Source: Colias croceus (lineage: Eukaryota; Arthropoda; Insecta; Lepidoptera; Pieridae). Taken from it: a stretch of DNA of 64,000 bases. The position numbers and the translations under genes are program-made. Positions 57,936 through 64,000 of this stretch are shown here, piece by piece. Below the pieces are notes generated by a model that made no database searches, was not told the origin of the DNA, and was given only the letters and a program-made list of their open reading frames with translations. Where the stretch lies: contig NC_059543.1 in NCBI RefSeq assembly GCF_905220415.1, positions 2,418,001 through 2,482,000 on the forward strand, written 5' to 3'. Position 1 is the first letter of the stretch. Each line of letters opens with the position of its first letter.

Positions 57936-57941
57936 AATAAA
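57936..57941 (+). terminator. CHMP5 poly(A) signal
   Basis: AATAAA 167 bp after the stop codon, just before the downstream MITE. Confidence 0.7.
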
Positions 57942-57967
57942 TAGTTGTACGGCTGTGTACCCTACAC

Positions 57968-58665
57968 AGAGGCGGCTCGTGACAAAATTGTATGATGTGT
58001 TCACTTGAATTTGAAAATATAATAGCATTAGCGGGATAATTTATTACAAAAAAATGAACACCACATTATAAATGCCCATTTAAACACTAAAAATTATAAA
58101 ATACAGGCTTCAAAACGAATTCAATGATTAATTATCAATAAATAAATAATTAGAAAATCCCCGAATTTGCATTCGCGAGCTTATTCATAGTGTTTGTTTA
58201 TATAGTAGTATAGAAATGGCAACGTCGCGCGCAATTGGTACTGTCATGCGATGCGGTGGTAATAACCGGTAACGTCGCGTGTGAGCAGCGCTCCGAATAT
58301 GGCTATTTTTCCATAGTAAATCTTTTGTTTCGCTTAGGACTGTGGCGAAATTTCTCTTTCACTCTTATTGGATTTCGTATTTAGGCAATGTACTTGTGTG
58401 TAATTTTCACAGGAGCACAATCGAGAGCGCTCCATATGCTCCGTTTCGCGCGTTTCTTATGTAATGATACAGAACAAGAGTGTATGTAATGATGTATTTT
58501 ATTTGTGATGTGTAAAAGGTATTTATTTTATTTATATTTTTTTTACGATAGGTTTTAAATAGTCATATTAATTATTAAATGAATGAGCAGGTATTACTAC
58601 GTATAACTTTATTATAATAATTATTTATGGGAGTTCACTGCACCTTAGGACGAGCCGCCTCTAAT
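57968..58665. mobile_element. TIR element with 7-bp target duplication, probably hAT-like
   Basis: The ends read AGAGGCGGCTCGT inward. CCTACAC flanks it at 57961-57967 and 58666-58672, with AAT left over at the right. It starts 27 bp after the CHMP5 poly(A) signal. An older broken copy lies at 37004-37995. There is no coding sequence. Confidence 0.78.
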
Positions 58666-58672
58666 CCTACAC

Positions 58673-59791
58673 TATATTTTATTCTTTTAATTTTAACATA
58701 ATATAAGACTCACTCACATTCACATAAAGTCAACACACATAAAATAATATTTTAAATGAAACTCTGCTTACGCGTCTATTAGGCAGACTTTTCTAAAGGG
58801 CAGGATTTTGAACTGTACTGCCACAAAATAAGATACATATTTGAATAAAAACATTGTCGCTCGGCCTTAACTTTTATTTCATTGTTCACAGATAGTCTTC
58901 ATCATCACACCATAGAATATTATTTTTTAATATAATGTTATGTTTATTTTTTTATAATTTCGATTTTAAGTTATAAAGTTTACAAGTTGAAAAGAGATTT
59001 AAACGCTATTAGCACATTTACTTTAAGAACATATTACATATACCTATCTATATTAAAATTGTCTGAGGATCAAAAAATATTTATCTCTAAAATAGTATGT
59101 AATATTAATAATAATTATAAAAATAGCCGTAATACTTGTTGCATTGTTGCTTTAATGTTTATTTGTAATACTAAATGTAATATTTGTATCGAATTAATAA
59201 ATTGTTTTAAAGCTTTACATGTATTTGTATTGATATCATCTTTTCAGTACACCATAATATGTATACTGTCTAGGCACCTATTGCAAATAATTAATATTTA
59301 TATTTATTGTACTCGTGTTTATTGTCAGATTAAATCATCACTCTAGAATATATTCTAGAATTATAGATACAACAATACTTAGAAAAGCACACAATAGAAC
59401 GGGGTATGAAATCAAACAACCAATGTATTAATAGGCGAAATAACCTTTAATAATAAATATATTAATAATTTAAGGGCATTATATTACAAAGTCAACATTA
59501 AAATACTGTTGTTCAATCTTACATTATTATCTGCTCTTCAATAATTTGTACTGAATCACAGTAACTGCGCCATTTATCATTACGGACAATAAATAATACT
59601 TAGGCCACGAAGTTTACATCCTAATATGTACATTTCACATGGTTCACTACAGACAGTCTAATCGGTCCATGCTCGACTTGCGTTTGCGCAGCCGCCAAAA
59701 AGTGGCTTTTACCCCAAAAACTTTATAGATTTGTAGAATGAGGTAAAAAGGTCGAGTATGGCCGGTCTAATTGCACTAGGTTGGTACTCGC
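58673..59791. other. Intergenic/3' UTR stretch between CHMP5 and the SV2-like gene
   Basis: AT-rich. Part near 59791 should be 3' UTR of the minus-strand transporter. The 119-codon frame at 58987-59346 is low-complexity and has no recognised domain, so it is not called. Confidence 0.6.
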
Positions 59792-60234
59792 TTAATCGAG
59801 GGCTTCTTGTCCTGTCTTTGGCAAGAGGAAGCAGAGGATCGCGGCAACTGGAAAAAAATGTAGATTAGTATTTTATTCACAATTTGAAGAATTGCTATGG
59901 TTATTTTATAAATGTTTAAAAATTTTCAAGAGTAGGAAAAATTCGATTACCAGGCGGGATTCGAACCCGCGTCTTCCGCCATATTTTACACTAGCTGTTC
60001 CCCGCGGTTTCACCCGCAGTACTCGATGATACAATATAACCTTCCTCGATAAATGGGCTATCTAACACCGAAAGAATTTTTCAGATCGGACCAATAGTTC
60101 CCGAGATTAGCGCGTTCAAAGAAACAAACAAACTCTTCAGCTTTATAATATTAGTATAGATTTAAAATTTTTAAAGAGTATGAAAAATTCGATCACGAGG
60201 CGGGATTTGAACTGTGTCTTCTCTGTGTAGGGTT

Positions 60235-60269
<35 letters not shown>

Positions 60270-63200
60270 TTAAGGTTTATAGTCTAAGTAACTAGAACAA
60301 ACAGATAAAAGGAATAACTCTTCATTAATTACTAGTGTAACTAATACTGTTCATTGACGAGTCAATTTGAGATATTAATTGTACGTCGTGAGCCATTATT
60401 TTAATCAGTATTATATATCGTTAGTTTTCATATAACGTACATTTTTTGAGGTCAAAACTTCTTTAGCTGCGATAAATACATTTTTGTAAGCGAAAACCTT
60501 ACGAATTCGCGTCATCGACATGATAATATTATGAAATTTCAAATATTATTTATAAATTATTCAGATTTTATTTTAAGCTTTAAGGACGCTATAACGTATT
60601 TTTACAAAAACACGCTGTTTTTCGGTACCATTTTAACTTAAAGCAATTACACGTGAGAACATAGTAATATCTTAATTTAAAGATAATATATTCAGCTCTA
60701 CGTTCATCTTATAAAAATTGTACGACGTCATACAAAATTGTCGCTGAAATACGTTTTTTCCATCACAATAAACGCATAAAATGCAAAAAAATGGGGTCTA
60801 AACCGGTACCATTTTAGGAAAATTAAGAGCCTAATCTATCTTCTTAACTATATCTTATTGAGGGATATATAGTCCTTTATATATGGTGTAATTTTTATGA
60901 ATCTAAATCAAAATTTTATTTCAATAATGAGCTAAATTAAAAATACTTGTCGATTTCTTCATACATTTTGTTCTCGCGGTTCGTCAGACCGCGCTCAGAA
61001 GCGCTCTTGGAAGGACGGGTGTATCGCTCCTCGTGCCAAAAATAAAAACGAAATAAAAAAGATTATTGTGCGTGCACTGTCTTTTTCGTGATTTGAAATA
61101 TTTGATACTTTTTATGAGTAAACTGTATAAGTTTCATATTCCAATTATTTGTAATTTAAAATTATGTTTTTAAAATTACCTTGCCTGAGATCCTCTTTTT
61201 TATGGGTTGTTGAATAGATTGGTGGGGTAAAACAATTCAAGGTGGCGTCGATGAAAATTTGGCTTTTTTTCGTGATGGGTGTCATTTTCATAGTTTTTGG
61301 GGTAGCTATTACCGAATATGAGGTCAAAACTGAAATCCAAGATGGCGCCGACGAAAATTTTACATCTTTTCGTCATGGGTGTCATTTTCATGGTTTTTGG
61401 GGTAGCTATTAACGAATATGAGGTCAAAACTATAATCCAAGATGGCGCCGACAAAAATTTTACAACTTTTCGTCATGGGTGTCATTTTCATGGTTTTTGG
61501 GGTAGCTATTAACCAATATGAGGTCAAAACTGAAATCCAAGATGGCGCCGACGAAAATTTTACATCTTTTCGTCATGGGTGTCATTTTCATGGTTTTTGG
61601 GGTAGCTATTAACGAATATGAGGTCAAAACTATAATCCAAGATGGCGCCGACAAAAATTTTACATCTTTTCGTCATGGGTGTCATTTTCATGGTTTTTGG
61701 GGTAGCTATTAACCAATATGAGGTCAAAACTGAAATCCAAGATGGCGCCGACGAAAATTTTACATCTTTTCGTCATGGGTGTCATTTTCATGGTTTTTGG
61801 GGTAGCTATTATCGAATATGAGGTCAAAACTATAATCCAAGATGGCGCCGACGAAAAATTTGACATCTTTTCATCATGGGTGTCATTTTCATGGTTTTTG
61901 GGATAGCTATTAACGAATATGAGGTCAAAACTATAATCCAAGATGGCGCTGACGAAAATTTGACATTTTTCGTGATGGGTGTCATTTTCATGGTTTTTGG
62001 GGTAGCTATTAACGAATATGAGGTCAAAACTAAAATCCAAGATGGTCGTCGAATTTCAAGATCGCGTCATGGTAATACTGTCGCGTTATGGAGCAAGGCG
62101 GCGATTTTGGTATCTATGAATCTCGCCAAAGAAGTTTCACTCCTGACACGTTTTCTCGGCACACACGTTCTTTTTTATTTTATTCTCTTCGTTTAAATGT
62201 TTTAGATAAACTTTATTTTAAATAAAGTTTAGCGAATATATTTAAAGAATATATTTAAAGTTACTAATATCTGTCAGAATATTAACATGATTGCCACAGA
62301 GTTGCGTTTTATATTAAATTTCTAAATATGCATTTCAATGTTCTTTAAAATTGTTTTTTTTTAAGACTTTCTACAAAACTGTGGTTGTTAACGTTTTTGT
62401 TATTTTATTTAAGTTTACTTTAAAGGAGTAAGAAAAATATACCTAATTATCGACGGTTACATTGGGGATTTGGTAATAGCTGTCTCAAAAACCTTGAAAA
62501 TGACACCCATGCCGAAAAGATGTAAAGTTTCGTCGACACCATCTTGGATTTTAGTTTTGACCTCATATTGGTTAATAGATACCCCAAAAACCATGAAAAT
62601 GACACCCATGACGAAAATATGTAAAATTTTCGTCGGCGCCATCTTGGATTTTAGTTTTGACCTCATATTCGTTAATAGCTACCCCAATAACCATGAAAAT
62701 GACACCCGTGACGAAATGATGTAAAATTTTCGTCGGCGCCATCTTCGATTTTAGTTTTGACCTCATATTGGTTAATAGCTACCCCAAAAACCATGAAAAT
62801 GACACCCATGTCGAAAAGATGTAAAATTTTCGTCGGCGCCATCTTGGATTTTAGTTTTGACCTCATATTCGTTAATAGCTACCCCAATAACCATGAAAAT
62901 GACACCCATGAAGAAAATATATAAAATTTTTGTCGGCGCCATCTTGGATTTTAGTTTTGACCTCATATTGGTTAAAAGCTACCCCAAAAACCATGAAAAT
63001 GACACCCGTGACGAAATGATGTCAAATTGTCGTCGGCGCCATTTTGGATTTTAGATTTGACCTCATATTGATTAATACTTATTTAATAGCTACTCCAACT
63101 CCTTGAAAATGACACCCATGACGAAAAGATTTCAAATTTTCGTTGGTGCCATCTTGGATTTTAGTTTTGACCTCATATTGGTTAATAGCTACCCCAAAAA

Positions 63201-63963
63201 CCACCCACATTTGCAAATGTGTTTGCTACTTAGGAAAAGTTCATATTTAAAGATATAGGTAATGTGAATGTGTGGTAACGAATTTAATTTATTTCATTCC
63301 GACTGTTTCTCGGAATAACATACATTTACTAAGAATTGCTTACAATGCCGGGTTTAATATATTGCCGGTAACATATAATATTATGTATGATAATAATTCT
63401 TAAAAAAGTATTTTATACATTTCTTAAAAAGCTTCGATATTGCTTTTTTAAGTTGGTTGAATACACTAAAATACTTATAAGGATCGTACCTACTAATAAT
63501 AGTAACAAAATGAATTTTTAAAGTTCCCAGTAATCTTCTGGAATCAATTTCAATAAAAATATAAAAAAAAATAATATCAAGTATGAAGATGGTCTATAAA
63601 ATGGAATGCGCTATGTTTACGTGAGCGCGATGTTCCCGCGAACCACGTGGCGACGTTAGATACCTAAATTTGAGTAACGCAGATTTGTGACAGCGTCCTT
63701 AAATATGTATAAAAATTTCAAACTTAAAAATCTGGACTGCCCGCAGAAATTCCAAATTAAGTTTTATAAGCAGTCTTGTGCATTTGCCTTCTAGTGCTTA
63801 CCATTTTTTTATTTCTAATATTCAAAAATACTCACTGAACAAGAAAGCCGCGAACACTACAATTGGTATGACGCAGTTGATGTCTATGAGGTAGCCGAAC
63901 GACAAGTTGCCGATGAGACCACCACCTCGACCCGCTGTTAATGAGAGTGCTGCTGCCATTACC
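59792..63963 (-). CDS. SV2-like major facilitator transporter, last two coding exons
   Basis: Exons 63963-63836 and 59847-59792, joined in phase across a 4-kb intron, encode the last membrane helices and C-terminus. The first has MAAALSLTAGRGGGLIGNL and FGYLIDINCVIPIVVFAAF; the second ends CFLLPKTGQEALD and a stop. The dileucine-free short tail and PKTGQEALD-type ending match insect proteins annotated as synaptic vesicle glycoprotein 2-like; substrate unknown. The 5' part lies beyond the right edge. The intron carries the convergent 100-bp arrays. Confidence 0.85.
59848..61218 (-). other. Proximal part of the SV2-like intron
   Basis: It contains tRNA-like scraps at 59945-59985 and 60185-60225, an R1 copy at 59991-60162, and a (TA)n run at 60238-60264. 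The remainder, including a GC-richer patch at 60970-61040, is not recognised. Confidence 0.65.
59991..60162 (+). repeat. R1 repeat copy
   Basis: TAGCTGTTCCCCGCGGTTTC at the left; ACTCTTCAGCTTTATAATAT at the right. Confidence 0.75.
61219..62045 (+). repeat. Tandem array of 100-bp units, left arm
   Basis: GATGGCGCC starts at 61341, 61441, 61541, 61641, 61741 and 61841, exactly 100 bp apart, then 61942 and a diverged 62041; the first, most diverged unit begins near 61219. Alternate units share variants (ACGAATATG versus CCAATATG; TGAAATCC versus TATAATCC), so the true unit is a 200-bp dimer. Since 100 is not a multiple of three, the 64-codon frames on both strands are artefacts of the repeat. 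Confidence 0.96.
62046..62464. other. Spacer between convergent arrays
   Basis: It begins with a GAAGTGAAACTTCTT-family MITE fragment (62045-62165) and contains a short palindrome AAACTTTATTTTAAATAAAGTTT (two 11-bp arms near 62209-62231) and a two-copy GAATATATTTAAA repeat. Confidence 0.8.
62465..63205 (-). repeat. Tandem array of 100-bp units, right arm, inverted
   Basis: About seven units of the same 100-bp sequence run in reverse complement. Words such as ATGAAAATGACACCC and CGTCGGCGCCATCTT recur every 100 bp. A 200-bp alternation is also present (ATTCGTTAATAG with CCAATAACC versus ATTGGTTAATAG with CCAAAAACC), with variants different from the left arm. Confidence 0.95.
63206..63835 (-). 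other. Distal part of the SV2-like intron
   Basis: AT-rich; nothing recognised. Confidence 0.65.
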
Positions 63964-64000
63964 CTGGAAAAGAAGAAATTTATTAGGGAACACATACACA

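Noticed and set aside
58987..59346. 119-codon plus-strand frame downstream of CHMP5
   Set aside because: AT-rich, low-complexity, no domain, and no upstream promoter or splice evidence.
61145..63054. Many 60-126-codon open frames on both strands
   Set aside because: All are translations of the 100-bp repeat in different frames. The period is not a multiple of three, so no single protein could be conserved.
61219..63205. CRISPR-like array
   Set aside because: Repeats are head-to-tail without unique spacers, and this is an animal nuclear region.

Overview
This is animal nuclear DNA, most likely from a moth or butterfly (Lepidoptera). It is AT-rich, its genes are split by GT-AG introns into small exons, and its gaps are packed with short interspersed repeats of the lepidopteran kind (phrases such as CCGCCCGCGGCTTCGCCCGCG, GAACGCGCTAATCTC and GGGTACGGAACCCTAAAAA). 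The lineage call is inference from repeat types and protein similarity; no species is claimed.

Four host genes are supported. (1) Positions 4201-13922, minus: the first eight coding exons (517 residues) of the V-ATPase V0 subunit a. Its 3' half lies beyond the left edge, so everything left of 4201 is intron. (2) Positions 45574-48054, minus: a complete six-exon thiamine pyrophosphokinase (TPK1, 288 residues). (3) Positions 55464-57769, plus: a complete five-exon CHMP5/Vps60 (ESCRT-III, 225 residues). (4) Positions 59792-63963, minus: the last two coding exons of a major-facilitator transporter of the SV2-like group, continuing past the right edge. TPK1 and CHMP5 are divergent neighbours. No shared pathway is evident among the four.

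The rest is a layered record of mobile elements. From left to right: two copies of one CR1-group LINE in the V-ATPase intron (1-4142); an hAT-like element with a perfect 8-bp target duplication that hosts a TA-flanked MITE (5298-5946); several intronic MITEs; a broken Tc1/mariner (14989-17140) split by a second transposon; a 4.8-kb transposon with long inverted repeats and a decayed DDE/SWIM transposase (18266-23053), itself inside another repeat; a 2.3-kb TIR element carrying a small spliced gene (24482-26778); a 3.2-kb Mutator-like element with a perfect 9-bp target duplication and a 159-bp tandem array in one arm (32031-35195); a fold-back element (36258-36641); an hAT-like shell holding a decayed Ty3/Gypsy-type gag-pol (41095-44091); a nearly intact LINE with a 13-bp target duplication placed 131 bp upstream of the CHMP5 start codon (49727-55320); an hAT-like MITE just past the CHMP5 poly(A) signal (57968-58665); and, inside the SV2-like intron, two head-to-head arrays of 100-bp repeats (61219-63205).

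The most unusual structures are the convergent 100-bp arrays (a potential long intronic dsRNA hairpin), the asymmetric Mutator-like element, the 28-bp snap-back duplication in a transposase gene (21990-22047), and the retroelement inside an hAT-like shell. No CRISPR array, rRNA gene or functional tRNA gene was seen.
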